From: Spirosoma pollinicola | GTDB lineage: Bacteria; Bacteroidota; Bacteroidia; Cytophagales; Spirosomataceae | DNA: 64,000 nucleotides | Assembly: GCF_002831565.1 (NCBI RefSeq) | Contig: NZ_CP025096.1 | Coordinates: forward strand, 8,180,468 to 8,244,467 | Direction of reading: 5' to 3' | Shown here: piece by piece, positions 54,360 to 62,437 of the stretch | How the letters are laid out: each line of letters starts with the position of its first letter | Numbering within the stretch: the stretch's first letter is position 1 | Position numbers and translations under genes: made by a program | The notes under the pieces: model-generated | The model's database searches: none | Told to the model about the DNA's origin: nothing | The model's input: only the letters and a program-made list of their open reading frames with translations

Positions 54360-54911
54360 GATTATAAAGATAAATATTCGAACGAATGTATGTATAGCAT
54401 GGTAGTGTGCTATACATATTAGTAAGAATGGTATTTTTTCCCTGTTAAAAGGTGATAGAGCATAAGAATCTACAATATGATATTACAGGATGTATTAGAT
54501 GCTTTATTTGACTGGGGCGCTAACCACCAGGATGAAGGAAAGAAGTAGCGAGGTTATTGATCTCTTTAAACGCCCATTTTAAGCGATGGGTGCAATGATT
54601 GTCACGGCAAAGTATTCTATATGAGCTTCAGTCTCAAATTGTCATCTCAATAATCAAACTCAAAATCTCATAGTTTAGCTGAGTTTGTGAGACTGATTTT
54701 TCTCTCAAGTGACGAATTTGGTCCCTTTTTTTAGATCTACCCTAGGTTAGTAAACGAGCGGGTAGAAATAAAGTGCTAAATAAGGTCTCTTCTGTTTCTG
54801 GATACACAATAAAAAGTTTACACAGACGTTTTAAATCTGTTACGTTACTTCAGCCCCATTGGTCCGACCCGTGGGGCTTTTTCGTATTCTTTACTACTTA
54901 TTATTTCTGGC
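54360..54911. other. Gene-free region with hairpin and terminator
   Basis: A divergent gap with no supported gene. It contains TTTAAACGCCCATTTTAAG at about 54566, a set of GTCTCA/TGAGAC units between 54630 and 54700 related to the intergenic hairpin family, and a terminator at 54852 with no gene before it on its strand. Confidence 0.5.
54852..54882 (+). terminator. Orphan rho-independent terminator
   Basis: AGCCCCA (54852-54858) pairs with TGGGGCT (54872-54878), followed by TTTTT. No coding sequence lies upstream on the plus strand, so an unannotated small RNA could end here, or it may be a scar. Confidence 0.6.
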
Positions 54912-55238
54912 ATGGAAGGCGTGTCTGATCAACTCCCGGCTCAACCCGAGCAACCAGCTACTGAGAAACTGCGACCGTCCGCGGCGCGATTTGATGCCGC
55001 GAATGATTTTCTGACTATCTGCGATCGTCTGTCGACGGGTTATGACAGCGGCTATTATTGGGAAGATGTGCAACGAGCCTTACGGATTGCCGCTGGCTTA
55101 GAAAAGTGGCGGCAACGGCCGACCGTCCGATTAATCCCTTCTTTATTCCGATTTCTGATCTTGTCGTTTCAACATTCGCCGAACCGTTTCAGATTGAAAC
55201 AGCTTTCCATAGCGGGTGCGGAACCCATGCTCATTTAA
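54912..55238 (+). CDS. Uncertain small protein, 3' end overlapping the recombinase
   Basis: The first ~70 of 108 residues look protein-like (AARFDAANDFLTICDRLSTG, YYWEDVQRALRIAAGLEKWR), but the end lies antisense to the recombinase gene and is probably not original. It may be a gene cut off by the recombinase insertion. No family recognised. Confidence 0.3.
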   Translation: MEGVSDQLPAQPEQPATEKLRPSAARFDAANDFLTICDRLSTGYDSGYYWEDVQRALRIAAGLEKWRQRPTVRLIPSLFRFLILSFQHSPNRFRLKQLSIAGAEPMLI

Positions 55239-55811
55239 TCGCTCAGCTATGGCCCGTAACGTCAACGCGTCTCGTTGGTAGAGTCGAATCAGCTCACTGG
55301 CCTGCCGGTTGGCCGGGTGAGACACCGCATTCGCCTTGATGGCTATGACGCCCTGGGCTCGATGCGAATCGGTCAAGTTCTCGGGTTTACCCAAGGTAAA
55401 ACCACGCACCTTCTTTTGGGCTAATGCAGCCCGAGTCCGCTTGGAAATCTGCTCGGCTTCATGCTGGGCAAAGCTGGCCATGATGCCGATGGTTAACGTA
55501 TTGGCATCGGGTAGATCGCAGGCCACAAAATCCACTTCCGAGTCCCGAAGGACCATTACAAAGGAGGCATTCCGACTAAGCCGATCGAGCTTGGCAATCA
55601 GGAGTCGGGCGCTGTGTTGTTTGGCGGTCTGGATGGCGGCTTGTAACTGGGGGCGGTCTTTCTTGCGTCCGGATTCGACTTCGGTAAATTCCTGCACGAG
55701 CTGATCTTCCGGGCGAAGAAATCGCTGGACCATCTGCCGTTGATCATCGAGGCCTAAGCCGGAGCGGCCTTGTTTCTGGGTAGACACCCGGTAGTAAGCG
55801 ATATAGCGCAT
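55143..55811 (-). CDS. Serine recombinase/resolvase
   Basis: From MRYIAYYRVSTQKQGRSGLG, 222 residues. The nucleophile serine is in YYRVSTQKQ; LLIAKLDRLSRNASFVM and GIMASFAQHEAEQISKRTRA complete the resolvase catalytic domain, and a C-terminal HTH region (LRAIAERLNEHGFRTRYG) is present. The length fits resolvase/invertase enzymes that act on short sites. A 20-bp-arm palindrome lies 30 bp upstream and is the natural candidate for its site or operator. Probably a resolvase of the accessory block. Confidence 0.88.
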   Translation of the reverse strand: MRYIAYYRVSTQKQGRSGLGLDDQRQMVQRFLRPEDQLVQEFTEVESGRKKDRPQLQAAIQTAKQHSARLLIAKLDRLSRNASFVMVLRDSEVDFVACDLPDANTLTIGIMASFAQHEAEQISKRTRAALAQKKVRGFTLGKPENLTDSHRAQGVIAIKANAVSHPANRQASELIRLYQRDALTLRAIAERLNEHGFRTRYGKLFQSETVRRMLKRQDQKSE

Positions 55812-55840
55812 AATGGCCACAAGATAGGTAATTTAATTGA

Positions 55841-55882
55841 TTTGACACGAATCATAAACGCACGTTTATGATTCGTGTCAAA
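55841..55882. promoter_or_regulatory. 20-bp-arm palindrome upstream of the serine recombinase
   Basis: TTTGACACGAATCATAAACG (55841-55860) and its exact inverse (55863-55882) flank a CA centre. Weaker inverted symmetry extends outwards (TTAATTGA on the left, TCAATTAGC-type on the right). A central dinucleotide is what serine recombinase crossover sites show, so this may be a res/att half or the gene's operator. Confidence 0.7.
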
Positions 55883-56073
55883 GCTAATTGACAATTAATT
55901 AATCCCAACCTTAACGCTGAAAACCTGCCAACCTGACAGCTTTACCGGTAAGTGTCTTGTTAATAGAGAAAAGCTACAATGAGTTATTCAATCAGATGAG
56001 CTTACTCAGGCTTAGATTGAACGGCGGGGAAATAATAAGGATATACCAAGTCGACGCTAAAAACAGTAGGCAT

Positions 56074-56099
56074 AAAAAAGCCCTGTCGAGTCAGGGCTT
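56074..56099 (-). terminator. Terminator after the 56107 gene
   Basis: AAGCCCTG pairs with CAGGGCTT around TCGAGT, with a run of A before it on the plus strand (T-tract on the minus). It lies just beyond the stop of the 56107-56595 gene. Confidence 0.75.
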
Positions 56100-56106
56100 A
56101 ATAAAC

Positions 56107-56595
56107 TTATTCGGCACCCTGGTCCTGCTTGGGCTTTCGGCCACGGGGCTTACCTGTGTAAGGCACTTTAGCTTCGGCGGCTTCAGGAGCTAGTTGTAAG
56201 GCAAAGGCGGTCGTACCTTCATACTCGAAAAGACGAATGGTAAAGTCGTATTTTGTTTTGACGAAATCCACTCCGCTCTCCGTCAATATAAAGGGCAGGG
56301 CCAACGTATAGCTTTTGGCGGCTTGCTCGAAGACGAAGGTTTCCGCATTGCTACTGCTTGGTACTAGATAGAGCGATTTGGCTTTACGTTTTCCCTCGTC
56401 CATGCCTACTTTAAAAGATGTTTTATTTAGATCGACACCTAAATGAGCCACGGTTTTGGCTGGTAAAACGAGTTTCCCCGTAGTAGAAATGTGACCGGTT
56501 AAAAGTAGCTTAGCTGGTTTGGCGGCTTTTTCGGCCTTGGCCTTAGGCTGCTGGTTTTCAGTGGGTGAAAAAAAATGGATGTTAATGGCTTTCAT
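56107..56595 (-). CDS. Unknown protein with AT-hook-like C-terminus
   Basis: The 162-residue protein has a Lys/Ala-rich linker (KAKAEKAAKPAK), a beta-rich core (GHISTTGKLVLPAKTVAHLG, FKVGMDEGKRKAKSLYLVP) and ends GKPRGRKPKQDQ, an AT-hook-like basic tail. I do not recognise a family. The tail suggests DNA binding. It has its own terminator. Confidence 0.6.
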   Translation of the reverse strand: MKAINIHFFSPTENQQPKAKAEKAAKPAKLLLTGHISTTGKLVLPAKTVAHLGVDLNKTSFKVGMDEGKRKAKSLYLVPSSSNAETFVFEQAAKSYTLALPFILTESGVDFVKTKYDFTIRLFEYEGTTAFALQLAPEAAEAKVPYTGKPRGRKPKQDQGAE

Positions 56596-56649
56596 TCACT
56601 TGGTTTTAAGACTTTTACAAAAAAACAAAGGTAGGAAATTAAGGATTGA

Positions 56650-56856
56650 ATGAAGAAAAATCACGAATTCAAGGTGAACGATCTAGTCACGCTCATTAAC
56701 CCAAAAGCTGCTCAAGAGTTAGAAGCGGCTAATGGGGCTATTGACTGGCCAGTGCCAGTAATCAGTCAATATGGTCAACGAGTACACTGCTGGAACAGCC
56801 AACGGCGCGAATTTACGATCACCCTCAGTGCGACCGAGATTAAGAAAGTTGATTGA
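56650..56856 (+). CDS. Small protein of unknown function
   Basis: Sixty-eight residues beginning MKKNHEFKVNDLVTLINPKA and with QYGQRVHCWNSQRREFTITL, giving a small beta-barrel-like look. Divergent from the 56107 gene with 54 bp between starts. Not recognised; coding status moderately supported by composition. Confidence 0.45.
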   Translation: MKKNHEFKVNDLVTLINPKAAQELEAANGAIDWPVPVISQYGQRVHCWNSQRREFTITLSATEIKKVD

Positions 56857-57174
56857 TCAGACAGGTTAGCAGACAGGTGGGCTAAACTGGGACAGCAGGT
56901 AAAATGCATTCTCTACTGTTACATCCCCTATCCAATAAAGGGGAGTGGCCAACATTCGTACAAATGTTGGCCACTCCCCAATAAAAGAATTAATTCATAA
57001 ACGCTTGCTGACTTTTAAACAAAGGTCTGACTGTCTCCCTGAGTTATGACAGGCGTTCATCTGGCCAAGGGTTTTCGTGAACGGATATAGTTGGACTGAT
57101 ATTTGCACTAAAGCAATAATTACAGCTGAATTAAGTAATCACGCAAATTTAACTTTCATTTATTAACTTGCAGT
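56857..57174. other. Gap with a 17-bp-stem hairpin and IS630 end
   Basis: No gene. It holds the hairpin at 56940-56979 and, at about 57134-57153, TAAGTAATCACGCAAATTTA, the likely terminal sequence of the following IS630 fragment. Confidence 0.5.
56940..56979. repeat. Perfect 17-bp inverted repeat
   Basis: GGGGAGTGGCCAACATT (56940-56956) and AATGTTGGCCACTCCCC (56963-56979) with loop CGTACA, framed by AATAAA on both sides. Terminator-like for the small gene upstream, though without a strong T-tract. Confidence 0.75.
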
Positions 57175-57432
57175 ATGAGCCGACCAAAACGCTGCATCTC
57201 CTTGTCTGACACCGAGAAACTTACTTTACAGGAAGCCATCAAAAACCACCCTAAGTACGAGTTTAGACGGGCTTGTCAAGCATTACTTTGGAGTCATAAA
57301 GGCTTCTCGGCCAAAGAGGTAGCAGGCCACACCGAAGTCTCCCAGCATTCGGTTGGCAAGTGGCTTTCTGCCTGGCAAGAACTGGGTTTGGTCGGGCTCA
57401 TGCGCCAAAAAGGGCAAGGCAGAAAACCCTAG
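57175..57432 (+). pseudogene. IS630-family transposase, N-terminal fragment
   Basis: Eighty-five residues (MSRPKRCISLSDTEKLTLQE to MRQKGQGRKP) form the helix-turn-helix half of an IS630 transposase, about 45% identical by eye to the 18612-18869 fragment. It ends at the 12-mer CTAGCTAGCTAG; the DDE part is absent and IS1182 sequence follows. Confidence 0.8.
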
Positions 57433-57440
57433 CTAGCTAG
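57429..57440. repeat. CTAGCTAGCTAG junction (right copy)
   Basis: Same 12-mer as at 18604-18615, at the same point of the transposase (after GQGRKP), here joining IS630 to IS1182 sequence. Confidence 0.9.
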
Positions 57441-58068
57441 ATAATCAACTGCGTCTAGAGGAGCTACTGGCCGATTCTGGCTATTCCAATGGGAGTAACT
57501 ACGCCTTGCTGGAGGGGTGGAACATCACGGGATGGATACCTGTCTTCGGTCAATACAAACCCCAAATCGAAGGCTTTCCCTATGCCCCTGAAGGCGATTA
57601 CTTTACCTGTTCGCAAGGTAAGCGTTTAGTGTTTAAGACGTTTGACAAGAATGTCGATGGCGGCTGGATGAAAGTCTACCGGGCGGATTACCAAGACTGC
57701 CGACAGTGCCCCCTCAAACCCGCGTGTGTGCCCAAGAGATTATTCGGACGGCCTATGATCCCTTCTACCGGCGAGCCGTGGAACGCCAGCAAAGTCGGCG
57801 GGGAAAGCGTATGAAGCGGCTTCGCCACCAAACAGTAGAACCGGTTTTAGGCAGTCTGGTAGAGTACTGTGGCCTGCGAAAAGTGAATGTACGGGGAAAA
57901 TCAGGGGCTCACAAGGTGATGCTGATGGCAGCCGTTGCCTTCAACTTGAAGAAGTATATGAAGTTCACCACTAAGTCCACCATCAGCCAGGCCATAGCGC
58001 TGAAAGTGGAGTGGTCTTTGGCATCCCAAGATACTTTTCGAGGTTTTGAGCTGCTTTTTCTTAACTGA
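57441..58068 (+). pseudogene. IS1182-family transposase, 3' part with frameshift
   Basis: Directly after the 12-mer a frame reads NQLRLEELLADSGYSNGSNY, PEGDYFTCSQGKRLVFK and the zinc-like YQDCRQCPLKPACVPK of IS1182 transposases. At about 57735 the frame shifts; the homologous text goes on one frame over with TAYDPFYRRAVERQQSRRG and RHQTVEPVLGSLVEYCGLRK to the stop at 58066. The N-terminal half is missing. Confidence 0.82.
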
Positions 58069-58287
58069 GATAGGGAACCGAAGGTAGAAAATCTGATCAG
58101 GCTGGTTAAACAATCAAAAGTCAAGTTAGAAAGCGGAGTTGTGCAACAGCCACGAGCGTTTGTTGAGATGCTGATTTTTAATCTCTTTTCAATTCAATCA
58201 ATCGCATACGCCTATTAATAAATGAAGTTACCTGAACTACTAATCAATAACTAAATGTTACTTTTGTCATGCGTCATGTACATACTT

Positions 58288-59158
58288 TAAGAAGTTGTTT
58301 GAGTTAGGTTGTGTTTGAAACGAGAAAGCCGTCCATCGGGGTTAAGTTGTGTGAAGCAACCTTATTCCTCCGACCTGACGGCCTCTCAATGGCAAGGTAT
58401 CAAAAAACTCATTTGCGTCAAACGCAAAAGTATTTGGCCGCTTCAACGCATTGTCGAAGCCATCTTTTATTTGACAAAAAACGGCATCATCTGGCGAGAT
58501 TTGCCCGAAGGATTCCCGCCTTGGCAAACCGTTTATTGGTACTTTAGAAAATGGAGCAAAAACGACACCTGGATACTGATTGCCAATGAGTTGACGATGA
58601 ATCACAGGCGTAAAGTCGACAAGAACTCCTTGCCCACAGTGGCCATTATTGATTCGCAAAGCGTCAAAAACAGTGCCACCGCTACCCAGCAGATTGGGTT
58701 TGATGGCGGCAAACTGATCAAGGGCCGTAAACGATTTCTGATGGTAGACACGCTGGGACACTTATTGTGGACCGATGTGCGGCCTGCTAATGTCGCGGAC
58801 GGCAAAGCAGGTGTATTGTTTTGGGAACAGGCCGAACATCTTAATCCGTTGTTGGATGATTTGGTATTGATGTATGCTGACAGTACGTTTGGCGGTCATT
58901 TTAAAGAACAGCTAGAAACCATTTATGATATGCGAGTAGTGATTTCAAAGACGCCAATCGAAGATCAAGCTACTGATAGCAAGCTAGTTATTCATAAGTG
59001 GCGGTGGATTGTCGAACGCACGATCAGCTGGCTGGGCAATAATCGCCGATTGGCTAAAGACTACGAACGGACGATCCTATCGGCCCAAAGTTTCATCTGG
59101 ATTGCTCACATCAGGCGTACTATCAAGTATGCAATTGGCTAACTCAAACAGCTTCTAA
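58288..59158 (+). mobile_element. IS5-family insertion sequence, intact ends
   Basis: Terminal inverted repeats GAAGTTGTTTGAGTTAG (58291-58307) and CTAACTCAAACAGCTTC (59139-59155) differ at one position. TAA at 58288-58290 and 59156-59158 is the likely 3-bp target duplication. The element is 865 bp, with one transposase gene. Confidence 0.88.
58309..59142 (+). CDS. IS5-family transposase
   Basis: The 277-residue protein has LTASQWQGIKKLI at the N-terminus and the DDE features AIIDSQSVKNS (D1), LVLMYADSTFGG (D2) and HKWRWIVERTISWLGNNRRL with the Y-(2)-R-(3)-E-type E region. The start may be nearer SDLTASQ, since the first residues overlap the terminal repeat. Full length, so possibly active. 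Confidence 0.88.
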   Translation: MCLKRESRPSGLSCVKQPYSSDLTASQWQGIKKLICVKRKSIWPLQRIVEAIFYLTKNGIIWRDLPEGFPPWQTVYWYFRKWSKNDTWILIANELTMNHRRKVDKNSLPTVAIIDSQSVKNSATATQQIGFDGGKLIKGRKRFLMVDTLGHLLWTDVRPANVADGKAGVLFWEQAEHLNPLLDDLVLMYADSTFGGHFKEQLETIYDMRVVISKTPIEDQATDSKLVIHKWRWIVERTISWLGNNRRLAKDYERTILSAQSFIWIAHIRRTIKYAIG

Positions 59159-59204
59159 TATCATTAACGTAAGGGCATCCAGCCTAATTTGTTTTAAAAT
59201 ACTA

Positions 59205-59753
59205 ATGAAAGGCATTGTCTTCACGAAGTTTCTTGAGATGGTCGAGCAAACCAACGGGTATGATCAGGTCGATTCCTTACTGTTAACGACAGATCTGCCT
59301 TCCGGTGGTACATACACAGCTGCCGGTACCTATGACCACCAGGAGATGGTCGGCTTAGTGGCTAACCTTAGCCAAGCCACCCACCGAAGCGCGTCAGATA
59401 TCTTGCGAGAATATGGACGCTATCTCTTTCAAACGTTCGTTAACACCTATCACCCTTTTCTTGAGGTGGCTCCCGACGCCTTTACATTTTTGAGCTCGGT
59501 CGATGCCTACATTCACGTCGAGGTCAAAAAACTCTATCCCGAGGCCGAGCTACCCAACTTTACGATTACTCGGCTTGATGGGTCCACCCTACAAATGATT
59601 TACCAATCTAGCCGCAAGATGGCCGACTTGGCTTATGGGTTAATTGAAGGTACACTGGCTTATTACGGGGAGATAGCCAAGATTGAGCAACAAGCCCTCA
59701 GCCCGGATGGTAGTCGAGTAAAATTCCTGATCATCAAAGCAAACCACTTGTAA
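59205..59753 (+). CDS. H-NOX haem-NO/O2-binding protein
   Basis: The 182-residue protein matches H-NOX: MKGIVFTKFLEMVEQTNGYD at the start, the proximal histidine H104 in SSVDAYIHVEVKKLYPEAE, and the YxSxR haem-propionate motif Y133-S135-R137 in MIYQSSRKMADL. H-NOX proteins bind NO on haem and control a partner kinase or cyclase. No partner is adjacent: the IS5 element lies immediately upstream, and none follows. The cytoplasmic multi-PAS kinase at 23837 is too far to link. Confidence 0.9.
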   Translation: MKGIVFTKFLEMVEQTNGYDQVDSLLLTTDLPSGGTYTAAGTYDHQEMVGLVANLSQATHRSASDILREYGRYLFQTFVNTYHPFLEVAPDAFTFLSSVDAYIHVEVKKLYPEAELPNFTITRLDGSTLQMIYQSSRKMADLAYGLIEGTLAYYGEIAKIEQQALSPDGSRVKFLIIKANHL

Positions 59754-59905
59754 ACCTGAGCGTGAAGGCAAGTTAAAAGCAGCTTATTTATTGGAGAAAA
59801 TGGGTTAAAAAAGCAAAACAGTAAACTGTATGCTAGGGATTGCAATTGAAAAGTTGTCAAACAAGTTGTGCCCTATTTATGGAGCAGATACCTAGCTATT
59901 CCTTT

Positions 59906-59933
59906 GTCTCAGGATGGAGCGTTTTTGTGAGAC
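59906..59933. repeat. Intergenic hairpin repeat, copy G
   Basis: GTCTCAGGATGGAGCGTTTT followed by TGTGAGAC, the best-formed copy of the family (also at 28442, 36231, 51565). Confidence 0.55.
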
Positions 59934-59986
59934 TCTTGGGCTTAACCAAATAAAAAGGTGGTTGGCCTCTTTTGACTAATTTCCGA

Positions 59987-60090
59987 CCGCTTCGGCGACC
60001 GGCCCCGGCTGCAGCCTAGCCCAGCCGGGGCCGGTCACCACGGCCGATATCGTACCGGCGAACCTGCGGACGGTGCCGAAGCCGAAGCGG
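59987..60090. repeat. Nested GC-rich inverted repeats
   Basis: Outer arms CCGCTTCGGC (59987-59996) and GCCGAAGCGG (60081-60090) enclose an inner 17-bp stem, GGCGACCGGCCCCGGCT (59994-60010) with AGCCGGGGCCGGTCACC (60023-60039). Much richer in GC than its surroundings. The 5' end CCGCTTCGGCG is shared with the SCO1 inserts. Confidence 0.75.
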
Positions 60091-60381
60091 AGTGGGCCTA
60101 TCTGTATCCGAAAAGGTAACAAAGTATCTAGAGGAGCAAGCTGTACTGAACTAAAAAGCCGCGTCCGTTGAATCGGAAGGCGGCCTCAACTCGCGGAAAA
60201 GTGGGCTGCTGTAATCACCACTCTTTATCAGCCTATTTTATTCCCTGAACCACGTAGGTTCGGTTTTGACGACGAACGCTTTTAATTGGATACCAATCTG
60301 TTCGCCGTAAAGCGTCGCAGACCGTGACGGTTTTAACCCATTTTTTTAGGTACATCCGACGGTCTCAGGCTACGTCAATCC

Positions 60382-60771
60382 TTATTTGACTACCGTCGCT
60401 TCCAGTTCAACTTTTAAGGTTTCAGTTAAACTCTTTACTTCCAGTAACGTAGTGGCTTGCTTTATACCGTGCTGGGCTATCCAATGCTGAAAAATAGGAA
60501 AGTTGGGCCAAAACTCTTCATGAGACGTGGTGTAAATCGTTAACCGCACAATATTCCGGCATTCGTACCCAGCCTCGCTGACAACTTGTTCCAAATTTTG
60601 GATCGCTAGAAGTAATTGGGCTTTCATGTCGTCGGTACTGGATTGCCCGTCCGCGTGTACAGCGGCTTGCCCCGAAACATAGAGCGTGCCGACTGGCTGT
60701 TTTACTTCTACCGCTTGGACATAACTGAGCTGATCTTGCCATTGCCAGGGATTGATGATTCGTTTTTCCAT
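60382..60771 (-). CDS. RidA/YjgF-family protein
   Basis: From MEKRIINPWQWQDQLSYVQA, 129 residues; upstream in-frame starts to 60879 add 36 residues unlike the family. VGTLYVSGQAAVHADGQSS, QLLLAIQNLEQVVSEAGYEC, NIVRLTIYTTSHEEFWPNF and TLLEVKSL match RidA, although the usual arginine of the active site is not evident, so imine deaminase activity is uncertain. Confidence 0.82.
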   Translation of the reverse strand: MEKRIINPWQWQDQLSYVQAVEVKQPVGTLYVSGQAAVHADGQSSTDDMKAQLLLAIQNLEQVVSEAGYECRNIVRLTIYTTSHEEFWPNFPIFQHWIAQHGIKQATTLLEVKSLTETLKVELEATVVK

Positions 60772-60944
60772 TTGCTTTGCTTGTTTAGTTGGTCCCCATG
60801 CAGGCATCGTAGTTATGAGCGCTTTGGCTAAAATCGTTGCCATGCGTTTCATGCCTGCCGGGTAAAGTTTACTGGGCAAAGTTGGGAAGTATACCAGGGT
60901 TTGACCGTGACCTATAGCACAATTATCGAGTGATATTTATCACA

Positions 60945-61508
60945 CTAATCAGAAAGCCGACTCAAGGTTTCACGCGATACCCCCAAGTAGGAAGCCAGTA
61001 AAGTCTTAGGCACCCGCTGAATTAAGGTAGGATATTGGTTGAATAGCTGCTCATACCGCTCTTTGGCTTGGGTAGTGAGCAATGACAAGATGCGTCGCTG
61101 GGCCGCAATTGAACCAGCAATGGTTAATTGCAGGAAGAAGCGTTCAAACCTTTGCAGACCGGCGCATAACTTATGATAGTTTTCCAGCGACAGGCAGAAC
61201 ACCACTGTATCTTCCAGGCAGTCTAACGACATAGTCGCTCTGGTCTGGGCGAAATAGGCCTGAAAATCGGTTTCCCACCAATCTTCCATGGCAAACGAAA
61301 CGATGTGCTGCTTGCCCAATTCATCGGTATAGACCAGCTTTAAAAGCCCCGAGACCACAAAATAGGAGTAGCTTACCGGTTCGCCTTCCTGAATCAGGAA
61401 CTGATGCTTTTTATACTTTTTGAGCGTAAAATGAGCGAGTACGAACGCAAACTCGTCATCGGTTAGCGGTACTCGTTTTTGGATGTGTTCTCTTAACTTT
61501 TCCTCCAT
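60945..61508 (-). CDS. Crp/Fnr-family transcriptional regulator
   Basis: From MEEKLREHIQKRVPLTDDEF, 187 residues. The cyclic-nucleotide-like domain shows QFLIQEGEPVSYSYFVVSGL and VSFAMEDWWETDFQAY; the C-terminal HTH has VPKTLLASYLGVSRETLSRL. It lacks Fnr cysteines and typical cAMP-binding residues, as usual for this Bacteroidota group. It is upstream of ridA on the same strand and may control it. Confidence 0.85.
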   Translation of the reverse strand: MEEKLREHIQKRVPLTDDEFAFVLAHFTLKKYKKHQFLIQEGEPVSYSYFVVSGLLKLVYTDELGKQHIVSFAMEDWWETDFQAYFAQTRATMSLDCLEDTVVFCLSLENYHKLCAGLQRFERFFLQLTIAGSIAAQRRILSLLTTQAKERYEQLFNQYPTLIQRVPKTLLASYLGVSRETLSRLSD

Positions 61509-62437
61509 TCTTAGACACAAAAATAAGCCCGGCCTTCATGTAAAATCGGGGGCATGGCTTGACTAAAGGTTCGCATCAACGCAAGTTATAACAAGTCGAC
61601 TGTTCATTTTACTGCTTGTGAATTCGGGATTAGGCTTTAACCGGTTTGACCTATAGACGGAGCTTAGTATCCTAGAAAAGATAGGCTATTAAACCTGCCA
61701 TCGTGTGAACCAGCGTGTCGGTAGTGGCTTAATTGCGTTTATCGGCAAAGAAAAACTGATTGATAAACAGACCTATTGTTGTATCGTGAACTGCCACTGA
61801 TCGCTCCAGCCTTTAGGTTTGAGGGCTGATAAGAAACCAAGATTTAGCTAGCTTACTAGACAGACAACCGATCGGGCTTCCCTACCGTCTCCGGCCAAGT
61901 TTATGCCCTATGCGGGGTCGATTTCTATGATATATGCAAGCGCATATTTATATTTTTCGTCATAATTTCGATCCTCCGGGTTTATGCAGTGGTCAAGCGG
62001 GGTAAAAAATATGACAAAGCTTATGCGTTTACCCTTGCTTAATCCATAGAAATCGGCCCGGCATTTATTGACCGAAAACGGCCGGTTGAGTAGGCAGTGA
62101 GCCAGTACGGATATAAACAGGTAAGTTGCGTAAATAAAACGCGACGCAACCTACACCAGAAGTCTGAAAAGGGGTTATAAAGCTATTTTTGGCCTGGAGG
62201 AAATTGAGTACCACTGTAGGCCAACGACCACTAAATAACGTCCGGAACGCAAAATCGGATGTCATTGGTTGGGCCCCCCAAATAGCTATCGTGGTAACGG
62301 CGGGTTTAATTGACTACCTTACGAGTCATAGTAGAAAAAACTTTACTTTCGCACGCCTGTTTGAAAGTTCCGAACCTTTTGTGGAGCCTGATTGAACAAG
62401 GCTTCCTAACCGGGCGGCTACAGGAACACGTCAATAA
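61509..62437. other. Gene-free region of about 930 bp
   Basis: No frame on either strand looks like a real protein. No repeat, tRNA or IS end was recognised. It may hold decayed gene remnants. Confidence 0.45.

Larger units (their letters stand above)
59754..60381. other. Gene-free region with repeats and GC-rich stem-loops
   Basis: No supported gene. It holds intergenic hairpin copy G (59906-59933) and nested GC-rich inverted repeats at 59987-60090. Confidence 0.55.

Noticed and set aside
62065..62395. Short overlapping frames on both strands in the 61.5-62.4 kb gap
   Set aside because: No family likeness and no start context.
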